Of a DNA stretch of 13,246 nt, positions 1-8,406 are shown piece by piece. The position numbers were made by a program, and so were the translations under genes. The stretch spans positions 1 through 13,246 of the forward strand of contig CAKRHL010000048.1 of assembly GCA_934338765.1 (NCBI GenBank). Direction: 5' to 3'. Within the stretch, counting starts at the first letter, position 1. Each line of letters starts with the position of its first letter. The notes below the pieces were generated by a model, which was not told the origin of the DNA, did no database searches, and was given only the letters and a program-made list of their open reading frames with translations. The stretch is from an uncultured Lachnospiraceae bacterium (GTDB taxonomy: Bacteria; Bacillota; Clostridia; Lachnospirales; Lachnospiraceae).

Positions 1-1
1 G

Positions 2-298
2 ATCAAGGTCACGGATATCTGCCGTGACGGCATTGGCTTTGTTACTACAAGTGTACTGCCAATCGGGTTTTATTTTAACTCCCGTCTGGAGTTTAAAAGC
101 AGGAATAATGCTATTAACTGCGTAGTCCAGATCATCCGTCAGAGTAAGAGCGAGGACGGTCTGTACCATTATGGCTGTACCTTTACCGGTATGCCGGCTG
201 TCTTTGACTATATCTTTGAGGAGATGGAGGAGGAATATAGGAAGACTGAGGCAGAGGCGAATGCTGAGGTGCAGACGCACGGGACAATAGCGGAATAA
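2..298 (+). CDS. PilZ-domain protein, C-terminal part (partial)
   Basis: This is an open frame entering from the left edge and ending at TAA 296-298; about 98 residues are visible and the N-terminus lies outside the window. It contains DICRDGIGF, which fits the [D/N]x[S/C]xxG half of the PilZ signature, followed by alternating beta-type segments (FNSRLEFKSR, CVVQIIRQSK, YHYGCTFTGM) and a short acidic helix, as expected of a PilZ barrel. PilZ domains bind the second messenger cyclic di-GMP; the other half of the site (RxxxR) would lie upstream, so binding cannot be judged here. The C-terminal tail is Glu-rich and probably disordered. The protein could be a YcgR-like flagellar brake or a stand-alone PilZ receptor; which one is not visible. 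It is followed by a strong terminator, so it ends its operon. Confidence 0.75.
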   Translation: MKVTDICRDGIGFVTTSVLPIGFYFNSRLEFKSRNNAINCVVQIIRQSKSEDGLYHYGCTFTGMPAVFDYIFEEMEEEYRKTEAEANAEVQTHGTIAE

Positions 299-339
299 AG
301 CAGTGGTTTGATATTTATATCTTGAATGATAAATTGATT

Positions 340-381
340 AAAAGAATTCTCTAAATAAATAAATTGGGGAATTCTTTTTTT
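340..381 (+). terminator. Rho-independent terminator after the PilZ gene
   Basis: Perfect 10-bp inverted repeat AAAAGAATTC (340-349) and GAATTCTTTT (369-378), extendable by three pairs including wobbles, around an AT-rich loop. It continues into a run of T at 375-381. It lies 41 bases after the PilZ stop codon and just before the next promoter. Confidence 0.8.
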
Positions 382-384
382 AGG

Positions 385-413
385 TTGACAGAATATGGCA
401 ATCATCATACAAT
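385..413 (+). promoter_or_regulatory. Sigma-A promoter of the HTH cassette
   Basis: TTGACA at 385-390 and TACAAT at 408-413 are separated by exactly 17 bases, which is near consensus for the housekeeping sigma factor. Transcription would start near 420, about 24 bases before the HTH gene. It directly follows the upstream terminator, so the cassette appears to be an independent unit. Confidence 0.8.
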
Positions 414-443
414 TAATTTATGCAATGCATAAAGAGGTGGATT

Positions 444-641
444 ATGGAAGAGGGAAAAAAATTAAGGAAATTAAGAGAAAGTACTGGTATGAATCGGAGA
501 GAGTTCTGTGAATATTTTGAGATTCCGTATATGACAGAAACGGATTGGGAATTAGGGAACAGACGTATGCCACGATACCTTTTAAGGCTGATGGAGTACA
601 AAGTTCACATGGAGAAATTAGAATATAGAGATATGGAATGA
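444..641 (+). CDS. Small HTH (XRE-like) protein, possible antitoxin or regulator
   Basis: A 65-residue protein. The ATG at 444 is preferred over the in-frame ATG at 420 because AGAGGTGG lies just upstream of it and because 420 coincides with the predicted transcription start. The sequence (LRKLRESTGMNRREFCEYF, then IPYMTETDWELGNRRMP and LLRLMEYKV) reads as a compact helix-turn-helix of the XRE/Cro type: one helix, a turn, a recognition helix with the typical W-E-x-G-x-R-x-M-P ending, then a closing helix. Such proteins bind DNA, often autoregulating their own operon. It is followed 27 bases later by an unrecognised 180-aa gene in the same direction, an order typical of toxin-antitoxin pairs. 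The gene is clearly AT-richer than the chromosomal neighbours, which suggests acquisition. DNA binding is inferred from the fold pattern only. Confidence 0.75.
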   Translation: MEEGKKLRKLRESTGMNRREFCEYFEIPYMTETDWELGNRRMPRYLLRLMEYKVHMEKLEYRDME

Positions 642-668
642 ATTTTTATTATCAAATGAGGGGATGGA

Positions 669-1211
669 ATGGATAAAAGACAAGTTCAGATTATTCGTGA
701 TATCAATAATAAACAATTAGTTCTGATTAATGATATTGTGTTTTGTGGACGTCAGAATATTAATTGGAAAAATGTTGAAAATTACATAAAACAATATATT
801 GGAGATTTGACACAAATTGTTGAAACGCAAGATAATATATATGTGGGATCTGATTTTCAAGACGAGTATACTGGTTCAAAGGATACTGCCAGATTAAAAG
901 GAACCCTTGCAAAAGCGAAAGCTAATGCTGCACAGGGAATCCCAGAGCTTGTAAAAATTGCTACAAATAAAAGATATCAGGAGAATTTGAAGGACAAACA
1001 TATTAAGGATGCAAAATACGGCTGGTATAGATATGATTCAAGATTTGCATTGCCGGTTTTTGATGATAAAGGGGATATTCAAAGATATAATATATTTTCG
1101 ATTGTGCTGGTGGTGAGACATGCAGTGGATGGAAAGATGTACCTTTATGATATGATTCATATAAAAAAAGAAGCGGGTACCCCGTTTAAACAATTATGTC
1201 ATACGGTATAA
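669..1211 (+). CDS. Unrecognised 180-aa protein, possibly nuclease-like, paired with the HTH gene
   Basis: The ATG at 669 follows GAGGGG at 658-663. No signal peptide or membrane segment is visible. The N-terminal third is AT-rich-encoded alpha/beta sequence (VLINDIVFCGRQNINWKNVENYIKQY). The middle is a basic helical stretch (KLRG-type KGTLAKAKANAAQGIPELVKIA). The C-terminal half has a conserved-looking core, KYGWYRYDSRFALPVFD, then RYNIFSIVLVVRH and GKMYLYDMIHIKKE. The H/R/Y/W-rich core with strand-strand-strand pattern resembles the barnase/EndoU/colicin/RelE-like (PBECR) nuclease domains found in phage and mobile-element proteins. This is an impression from memory, not a demonstrated homology. 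The position behind an HTH gene, with a shared promoter and low GC, fits a toxin-like or mobile-element accessory role. No function is asserted. Confidence 0.7.
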   Translation: MDKRQVQIIRDINNKQLVLINDIVFCGRQNINWKNVENYIKQYIGDLTQIVETQDNIYVGSDFQDEYTGSKDTARLKGTLAKAKANAAQGIPELVKIATNKRYQENLKDKHIKDAKYGWYRYDSRFALPVFDDKGDIQRYNIFSIVLVVRHAVDGKMYLYDMIHIKKEAGTPFKQLCHTV

Positions 1212-1221
1212 AACTCGCTTC
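1170..1221 (+). terminator. Stem-loop straddling the stop codon, possible weak terminator
   Basis: GAAGCGGGT (1170-1178) pairs with ACTCGCTTC (1213-1221) over 9 bp with one G-U. An inner CCGT/ACGG (1182-1185 / 1203-1206) can stack inside it. The TAA stop (1209-1211) lies within the hairpin. The downstream stretch is T-rich (TCTCTATGTTAGTT) but lacks a continuous T-run, so termination is only plausible. Confidence 0.4.
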
Positions 1222-1357
1222 TCTATGTTAGTTAATATAACGGATATCCATAGAAAAGTCAATGGCAGATTTTATTTTTACAATAAGTAAATCTCAGATT
1301 ATTAGAATTCAGACTATAATAAATATCGAATTGAAAAATCGACAGGAGGGAATCATC

Positions 1358-1582
1358 ATGGAAATAAAAAGTATTTTAATCAAAGACACAACCAAAGAGG
1401 AACGGATCCGGATCGTACAGGAAGGTCTCAGCCAGTGCGGAGGAGCCTGCGATTTTTGCAATGGCTGTGATAATCTTGGGGGAGGTGCGGTAGATTCTTT
1501 TTATGAGCCATATATCAATGGAGAGAAAGAACTGCGGCAGTTAAACGAAGAATACAGAAGCAATTCGGGAATGGTGAAGTGA
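1358..1582 (+). CDS. Small four-cysteine conserved-type hypothetical protein
   Basis: A 74-residue protein. The ATG at 1358 is chosen over the upstream in-frame ATG at 1262 because AGGAGGG (1344-1350) precedes it at good spacing and the upstream extension is AT-rich, low-complexity sequence. Residues about 27-43 read CGGACDFCNGCDNLGGG; the four cysteines in about 12 residues followed by a glycine run could hold a metal such as zinc or an Fe-S cluster. The rest is acidic and helical. I do not recognise a named family. It ends 14 bases before the YaiI/YqxD start, so the two are probably translated from one mRNA, and their GC content matches the chromosomal genes rather than the AT-rich cassette upstream. 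Metal binding is inference from the Cys spacing alone. Confidence 0.7.
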   Translation: MEIKSILIKDTTKEERIRIVQEGLSQCGGACDFCNGCDNLGGGAVDSFYEPYINGEKELRQLNEEYRSNSGMVK

Positions 1583-1596
1583 AAGGGGAGAATACA

Positions 1597-2046
1597 ATGC
1601 ACATATATGTAGATGCGGATGCCTGTCCGGTGACAGATATCGCGGAAAGGATCGCACAGAAATTTAAGATTCCGGTTACGCTGCTTTGTGATACCAATCA
1701 TGTGCTGCAGTCAGATTACAGTGAAGTGATCGTAGTTGGTGCCGGAGCAGATGCGGTAGATTATAAGCTGATCGGTCTGTGCCATAAGGGAGATATTGTG
1801 GTGTCACAGGACTACGGGGTGGCAGCAATGGCACTGGGAAAGGGCGCATATGGTATCCATCCGTCCGGTAAATGGTACACCGATGAGAATATTGATCAGA
1901 TGCTGATGGAGCGTCATCTGAATAAAAAAGCGCGAAGAAGTTCTAAAAGAAATCATATCAAAGGACCCGGAAAAAGAACGGCAGAGGATGACAAGCGGTT
2001 TGCGGAGTCCTTTGAAAAGCTGGTGGTGAAGGTTCGGAATGTTTGA
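1597..2046 (+). CDS. YaiI/YqxD (UPF0178, DUF188) family protein
   Basis: A 149-residue protein, the usual family length of about 150. The start MHIYVDADACPV is diagnostic: family members begin with a strand and the DADACPV motif (Asp6, Asp8). The ATG at 1597 has AAAGGGGAG at 1582-1590 upstream; an in-frame GTG at 1579 would add six residues but has no better ribosome binding site. Further family features are GADAVDYKLI (about residues 47-56), the VVSQDYGVAAMAL segment with conserved Asp, and a basic tail KKARRSSKRNHIKGPGKRT. The acidic motifs and fold are reminiscent of PIN/NYN-type nucleases, so an RNA-processing role has been suggested for the family, but the function is not established. 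It is the second gene of an operon with the four-cysteine protein. Confidence 0.9.
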   Translation: MHIYVDADACPVTDIAERIAQKFKIPVTLLCDTNHVLQSDYSEVIVVGAGADAVDYKLIGLCHKGDIVVSQDYGVAAMALGKGAYGIHPSGKWYTDENIDQMLMERHLNKKARRSSKRNHIKGPGKRTAEDDKRFAESFEKLVVKVRNV

Positions 2047-2050
2047 CAAA

Positions 2051-2067
2051 ATACCCAATTTGGGTAT
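2051..2067. terminator. Short hairpin between convergent genes
   Basis: ATACCCA (2051-2057) and TGGGTAT (2061-2067) form a 7-bp stem with a 3-base loop, flanked by A-runs on the left and right. It sits 51 bases beyond the minus-strand gene end, where the minus strand reads a short T-rich stretch after the stem, and just beyond the plus-strand stop. A weak bidirectional terminator is the best reading. Confidence 0.45.
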
Positions 2068-2117
2068 AAAAAGGGTGCGGATTCATGGATTGTTCTGTGT
2101 GCATAAAGGAGAAAACG

Positions 2118-4406
2118 TCACGCCCGGATATCAAAGGAGAACCGTTTCATTTCGTGGGAAGCAGACGGCGTCACCTTTGCATTAAGATAATCCTGAACCG
2201 GTGTTTCATTCTGAGTAAGAGGCTGTACCTGTATCTGGCAGGTATAGCCTTTTTCGGCAAGGGAGTCCTGCAGCAGATGGGTGTTGCGTTCGATCAGGTG
2301 AAGGGATGCCTCCTGGTCCAGATGGAAATCGGCCTTGATATTCTGGTGATCCTTTTCCAGCCGTACATTCACGATACCCAGGTGATCCATTTCCAGGTGA
2401 AGCATCAGGCTGAGCTTCTGCGGGTCCTGCTTTAATTTATCTTTTTTGGTGTAGACATAGAGGTCTCCGTGGGCATTTTGGTTCTGCAGCTTGAGGGGAA
2501 GCTGCATATAGGCAAAAGCTTCATTTAAGGATTTCATAAAGTCAATATTACTCTGCATATCGTGAGCCTGTCCCGACAGGTGGCTGGAATCGTCTCCGGA
2601 GAGGGTGCTGTTGATCAATGTCTCAAAGGAGTTCATTTTCTGCTCCATAGAATCATAGAAGGAGTCCATCTGTCCGCTTTTGGCAAGCTTATGTGGGGTG
2701 ATCGTAAAGTTTTCCATAAGAACGCTGTGAAAGAGCTTCTGAAATGCTTCGGTCTGAAAAAGCTTCTGGACTGCAGAGCTGTCAGAATGGGAAATTGCAT
2801 TCTTAATAGAAGCCAGCGTATCCTCTGCCGTGGCATCTCCGGAAAGAATGTGGGAGACAGTTTCGCGATCAACAGACATTTTCTGTAGATTTTCGGCAAG
2901 TTCTGTGCGTTCCTGTGGCTTTAATACAGTAAACAGCTGATCGTTTTCTCTGCCGTAGGAGGTGATATTGTTTAACAGTGTATCGATCACGGCAGGAGTA
3001 TGCGTTACACTTGCAGAACTCTCATGAGGAGCTGCTAACATTTCATTGATATTCTGAAAGGATGTTTTGGCGGCATCTGACAGGTTATGGAGGAAACGGC
3101 CGGCGAAGGAGCGGACAGAAGCATTTGCCTCCGCATTTTCGGTTTCACCGGCAGCTCCGGATAACAGTGATTCTGCATCTTTTCCTGACATATCGGAAGC
3201 ATCTGTTTCCTGACCGGAATCGGTGGCAGCAGAAGCCTCCGGATTTACCGCATTATCAATGGAAGCCCCGGTTTCTGAAGCGAGTGTTCCTAAAGTGGCA
3301 GAGCCGTCGGCTGTATTACCGGATGCGTCTGACTGGGGCTGCAAAAGATGTAGGATCTCCTGAGATTTTGCCTGGAGCTCTGCATCCGGACAGCTTTCCG
3401 GCAGAGTGATAGTGTTGTCAGTAATCGCTTTCTGGATCAGAAGGGCAGCATCCTTTTGAGACATGGTACCGGTCTGGAATTGCTGTAATTGTTTCTCTGT
3501 CATCGGTGTTTCGGAAAGAAGCTCCTTTAAGGCAGTAAATTCCTGTTCAGACAGGTCTGCGATTGTAGGAATATCAGACAGGGCAGGAGAGGAGTCAGAA
3601 GCACCGGTAATGTTGATCAGAGGATTGCCTTGACCATGCGAAGAAAGATCCTGTGCTGTGTTTTCCGGCAGAGCAATTGCCAAAAGCTTCTCTCCAAACA
3701 TGGCTACGATATTGGATGGACCGTTCTCGGATAAGGTTTCCAAAAGTTGCGGGATCTGCGTGGCAAAGGTTTCCGCTCTGGAAAGAAGAGAGTGGGCACC
3801 ATTGCGGTATGCGCTGAACTGTGCCACGCTGTCGGCTGTGACATGATACTGCTTGCGGTTCATCAGGCAGAGCGTCACCATATCATCGGTACCCAGATCA
3901 TATGCCTGCTGCATAAGCTGCTGGATCGACTGTTTGTTGATCGGCATCAGATTATCCATCAGAGCCTTGACGGCAGACTGGTTGCGCTGTGTGGCAGGCA
4001 GAGAAGCCTCCTCCAGTGCCTTATTGATCAGCGTTAATTCTGTCTCTGTATAGCTGTTTGGAATGGCGTCCAGAAGAATCCCGGAGGGCGAAATGGAAGA
4101 GAGGCGGAAGGCAGCAGTCTGTCCAATGGAAAGGGAGGAGCTGTCTGCAATCTGTCCCTTGATAAGAGTATTATTTTCTAATGTAATGGTGATCTCGTTG
4201 TTACGAAGGTCAGAAATCTCTCCGCGGATCACATCTCCCTGACGGATCTGGTTCATGCCGCTTCTGGCAACGCCGTAGCTGCTCATCTGTCCCACGGAGC
4301 GGTTGATCTGTCCGGGATTATTGCGGACCGTCGCCTGTTGGCTGTTCATAGTCATATTATTTCTTCGGTTTCCTGTATTTGTCGATGTGATGATCGGATC
4401 TGCCAT
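2118..4406 (-). CDS. FliK-like flagellar hook-length control family protein
   Basis: A 762-residue protein. The start is placed at MADPIITS because GAGGA lies 6-7 bases before that ATG; an in-frame ATG at 4418 adds four residues but has a weaker site. N-terminal region: Asn/Gln/Ser-rich, then a small beta-rich segment (QGDVIRGEISDLRNNEITITLENNTLIKGQI, about residues 55-115). Middle: helical repeats, then a long Ala/Ser/Thr/Glu/Asp low-complexity linker (about 360-430). C-terminal about 130 residues: LPLKLQNQNAHGDLYVY, LSLMLHLEMDHLGIVNVRLEKDHQNIKADFHLDQEASLHLIERN, which matches the Flg_hook (FliK C-terminal) pattern of L-Q-x4-A-x-L-Y-V and G-x-V-x-V-x-L. In flagellar systems this domain switches export specificity through FlhB. 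Here no flagellar gene or FlhB-like partner is adjacent, so the role is uncertain. It is divergent from hrcA. Confidence 0.75.
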   Translation of the reverse strand: MADPIITSTNTGNRRNNMTMNSQQATVRNNPGQINRSVGQMSSYGVARSGMNQIRQGDVIRGEISDLRNNEITITLENNTLIKGQIADSSSLSIGQTAAFRLSSISPSGILLDAIPNSYTETELTLINKALEEASLPATQRNQSAVKALMDNLMPINKQSIQQLMQQAYDLGTDDMVTLCLMNRKQYHVTADSVAQFSAYRNGAHSLLSRAETFATQIPQLLETLSENGPSNIVAMFGEKLLAIALPENTAQDLSSHGQGNPLINITGASDSSPALSDIPTIADLSEQEFTALKELLSETPMTEKQLQQFQTGTMSQKDAALLIQKAITDNTITLPESCPDAELQAKSQEILHLLQPQSDASGNTADGSATLGTLASETGASIDNAVNPEASAATDSGQETDASDMSGKDAESLLSGAAGETENAEANASVRSFAGRFLHNLSDAAKTSFQNINEMLAAPHESSASVTHTPAVIDTLLNNITSYGRENDQLFTVLKPQERTELAENLQKMSVDRETVSHILSGDATAEDTLASIKNAISHSDSSAVQKLFQTEAFQKLFHSVLMENFTITPHKLAKSGQMDSFYDSMEQKMNSFETLINSTLSGDDSSHLSGQAHDMQSNIDFMKSLNEAFAYMQLPLKLQNQNAHGDLYVYTKKDKLKQDPQKLSLMLHLEMDHLGIVNVRLEKDHQNIKADFHLDQEASLHLIERNTHLLQDSLAEKGYTCQIQVQPLTQNETPVQDYLNAKVTPSASHEMKRFSFDIRA

Positions 4407-4473
4407 AATGTTCCTCATTTCTGTGCCTTTATTACGATTTGTATATAAACATACATTGCTATCTGCTTTTGAC

Positions 4474-4510
4474 TCTTACATCATATTATATATGTCGGCA
4501 GATTTGAAGA
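4474..4510 (-). promoter_or_regulatory. Tentative promoter region of the FliK-like gene
   Basis: Read on the minus strand, this stretch contains TATAAT (4490-4485), a possible sigma-A -10, although the matching -35 position is poor. It overlaps GCCGACAT, one base off the CCGATAT -10 of the flagellar sigma factor sigma-28 (SigD), but a good CTAAA -35 box is missing. Either assignment is uncertain. Confidence 0.3.
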
Positions 4511-4547
4511 AAACATAAAAAAAAACGAAAAAATTAGCAAAAATATC

Positions 4548-4576
4548 TTGACAATAAAAAATGATAGTGATATCTT
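4548..4576 (+). promoter_or_regulatory. Sigma-A promoter of the hrcA operon
   Basis: TTGACA at 4548-4553 and TATCTT at 4571-4576 with a 17-base spacer. The predicted start near 4583 places the CIRCE operator at the very beginning of the transcript, the arrangement known from other Firmicutes heat-shock operons. Confidence 0.75.
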
Positions 4577-4588
4577 ACTAATTAGATG

Positions 4589-4615
4589 TTAGCACTCCAC
4601 TTTAAAGAGTGCTAA
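4589..4615 (+). promoter_or_regulatory. CIRCE operator (HrcA binding site)
   Basis: TTAGCACTC (4589-4597), nine bases, then GAGTGCTAA (4607-4615): an exact match to the CIRCE consensus, with one further G/C pair outside. HrcA bound here represses the operon, and heat stress titrates the GroEL that keeps HrcA active (established for the family). It lies 25 bases before the hrcA start codon. Confidence 0.97.
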
Positions 4616-4640
4616 CAAATAAAAACAAGGGAGTGATAGT

Positions 4641-5678
4641 TTGGAGCTGGATGAGAGAAAACTTAAAATACTTCAGGCGATCATCCGGACGTATTTAGAG
4701 ACGGGTGAGCCGGTGGGATCCAGAACGATTTCCAAGTACTCTGATCTGAATCTCAGTTCCGCTACCATCCGAAATGAGATGTCTGATCTGGAGGAGATGG
4801 GATACATTTTACAGCCCCATACATCGGCGGGACGTATTCCTTCCGACAAAGGTTATCGTCTCTATGTTGACACGATGCTTGATGACAAGGCACAGGAAGT
4901 GCATGACATGAAAGCGGAGCTGGAGGAAAAGGCAGGAAAGATTGATGATCTGCTCAAGAGTGTTGCGAAGCTGCTGGCAGTGAATACCAATTATGCCACG
5001 ATGGTTTCGGGACCGCGGTACGCATCCAAGAAGGTCAAGTTCATTCAGATGACACTGGTGGATGACAGCAGTCTTCTGGCGGTGATCGTGCTTGACAACA
5101 ATGTGGTCAAAAACAAAATGATCCACATGAAGGAATCCATGGATCAGGAAACCGTTCTCCGGTTAAACTTCATTATGAATACAACCTTAAACGGTCTCGA
5201 TGTCATGGATATGAATCTGGCAGTGATCCAGAAGATCAAAGAGCAGATGGGAGCGCATAACAGCGTGATCGATTCTGTACTGGAGATCATCGGAAATGCA
5301 TTGACAGAGGATGAAGATCTGGAGATCTATACAAGCGGTGCCACAAACATTCTGAAGTATCCTGAGCTTGCGGATAAGTCAAATGCAGCACAGATCTTAA
5401 GTGCCTTTGAGGAAAAGAAGGACTTGAACCAATGGATCGAGCAGGAGCCGGTGAGTGAAAATAATGACAACCATGCGATCCAGGTATACATTGGTGGAGA
5501 GACACAGGTAGAATCCATGAAGGATTGTTCCCTGGTGACTGCGACCTACCGGATTGACGATGGTGTTTACGGAAAGGTCGGTATCGTGGGACCAAAGCGA
5601 ATGGATTACGACAAGGTAGTTGCTACACTGCAATCTATGATGGAGCAGTTAGATGACATATTTAAAGATAATAAATAA
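4641..5678 (+). CDS. hrcA: Heat-inducible transcription repressor HrcA
   Basis: A 345-residue protein, the family's normal length. It begins at TTG (4641), preceded by AAGGGAGTG at 4627-4635; this start gives the standard MELDERKLKILQAII N-terminus. Residues about 1-75 form the winged helix-turn-helix (LNLSSATIRNEMSDLEEMGYILQPHTSAGRIPSDKGYRLYVD), the most conserved HrcA segment. The remainder is the GAF-like dimerisation and inserted domain ending in VVATLQSMMEQLDDIF. HrcA binds CIRCE, found 25 bases upstream of its own gene, so this operon is autoregulated. In the family, HrcA activity is maintained by GroEL; no groESL genes are in the window. It is the first gene of hrcA-grpE-dnaK-dnaJ and ends 34 bases before grpE. 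Confidence 0.97.
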   Translation: MELDERKLKILQAIIRTYLETGEPVGSRTISKYSDLNLSSATIRNEMSDLEEMGYILQPHTSAGRIPSDKGYRLYVDTMLDDKAQEVHDMKAELEEKAGKIDDLLKSVAKLLAVNTNYATMVSGPRYASKKVKFIQMTLVDDSSLLAVIVLDNNVVKNKMIHMKESMDQETVLRLNFIMNTTLNGLDVMDMNLAVIQKIKEQMGAHNSVIDSVLEIIGNALTEDEDLEIYTSGATNILKYPELADKSNAAQILSAFEEKKDLNQWIEQEPVSENNDNHAIQVYIGGETQVESMKDCSLVTATYRIDDGVYGKVGIVGPKRMDYDKVVATLQSMMEQLDDIFKDNK

Positions 5679-5712
5679 GCCGTTAATCAGAGGCTTAGAG
5701 AGGTGGTAGAAG

Positions 5713-6327
5713 GTGAGTCAGGAGAAAGAAACAAACCAGGAAATGACAGAAGAGAAGATGACAGAAAACACAGAAGAGACTGTGAAGGACAGTGAGGTGA
5801 CAGAGGAGGCTTCTGAGGAGACAACAGAGCAGGAGACTGTAGCTGAGGAAGATAAAGAAGAAAAGAAATCCATCTTTGGCAAAAAGAGATCCAAGCTGGA
5901 GGAAAAGATCGCAGAGCTGGAGGATGCAAGAATGCGTCAACTGGCAGAGTTTGAAAACTTCCGAAAGCGTTCCGAAAAGGAAAAGAGCCAGATGTTCGAG
6001 GTTGGTGCAAAATCAGTGGTAGAAAAGATTCTTCCTGTGATCGACAATTTTGAAAGAGGTCTGGCATCTATGCCGGAGGAGGAAAAAGGAACACCGTTTG
6101 CAGATGGTGTAGAGCTTGTTTACAAGCAGATGCTTGGAGCGCTGGATGAGATTGGTGTAAAGCCGATCGAAGCAGTGGGACAGGAGTTTGATCCCAATTT
6201 CCACAATGCTGTGATGACTGTTGAGTCTGACGAGCTGGAAAGCGGAACCGTGGCAGAGGAGCTGCAGAAGGGATACATGTATCAGGATTCTGTGGTACGC
6301 CATAGTATGGTAAAGGTAGTTAATTAA
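5713..6327 (+). CDS. grpE: Nucleotide exchange factor GrpE
   Basis: A 204-residue protein starting at GTG (5713), with GAGAGGTGG at 5697-5705 as the likely ribosome binding site. Residues 1-55 are very rich in Glu and Thr and probably disordered, as often seen in GrpE. A KKSIFGKKRSK basic patch follows, then the long coiled-coil helix (LEEKIAELEDARMRQLAEFENFRKRSEKEK) by which GrpE dimerises, then the four-helix and beta-wing parts (VVEKILPVIDNFERGL, GVKPIEAVGQEFDPNFHNAVM, GYMYQDSVVRHSMVKVVN). FENFRKR and the HNA-to-VRHSMVKV segment are family signatures. GrpE releases ADP from DnaK so it can rebind ATP, resetting the chaperone cycle in the cytoplasm. It lies between hrcA and dnaK as in other Firmicutes. 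Confidence 0.97.
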   Translation: MSQEKETNQEMTEEKMTENTEETVKDSEVTEEASEETTEQETVAEEDKEEKKSIFGKKRSKLEEKIAELEDARMRQLAEFENFRKRSEKEKSQMFEVGAKSVVEKILPVIDNFERGLASMPEEEKGTPFADGVELVYKQMLGALDEIGVKPIEAVGQEFDPNFHNAVMTVESDELESGTVAEELQKGYMYQDSVVRHSMVKVVN

Positions 6328-6336
6328 TGATAATAG

Positions 6337-8262
<1,926 letters not shown>

Positions 8263-8269
8263 TTAAATA

Positions 8270-8309
8270 AATATGATACAGGGGAATACCTTTTTCCCCG
8301 GCATCATTT
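8270..8309 (+). other. Hairpin just after dnaK
   Basis: GGGGAA (8281-8286) pairs with TTCCCC (8294-8299), and ATGAT (8273-8277) with ATCAT (8303-8307) below it after a small internal loop. There is no T-run after the stem, so it does not look like an intrinsic terminator. It may protect the dnaK 3' end or mark an RNA-processing site; this is inference. Confidence 0.5.
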
Positions 8310-8312
8310 ATG

Positions 8313-8370
8313 GGATAGACCATTGATTGCGCGAATGCCGCAGGCAGACGTACCGGTTAATGGTCTGTCT
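8313..8370 (+). other. Long hairpin in the dnaK-dnaJ spacer
   Basis: The arms 8313-8328 and 8355-8370 pair over 16 positions, with an 8-bp Watson-Crick core AGACCATT/AATGGTCT and G-U pairs at both ends. The apical part holds a second small hairpin, TGCC-GCA-GGCA (8336-8346). It ends about 27 bases before the dnaJ ribosome binding site. Two hairpins in a row between dnaK and dnaJ suggest a processing or stability element, or an inserted small repeat. I do not recognise it as a known RNA family. Confidence 0.55.
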
Positions 8371-8406
8371 AGCTATAAAAGAACAGTATGAGAGATGGAG
8401 AGAGTT

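Noticed and set aside
1262..1357. Longer N-terminus for the four-cysteine protein
   Set aside because: The added 32 residues come from AT-rich intergenic sequence with no ribosome binding site, whereas the ATG at 1358 has a strong one.
2085..2435. 116-codon plus-strand frame after the YaiI/YqxD gene
   Set aside because: It overlaps the conserved C-terminal domain of the FliK-like gene on the other strand and has no ribosome binding site at its start.
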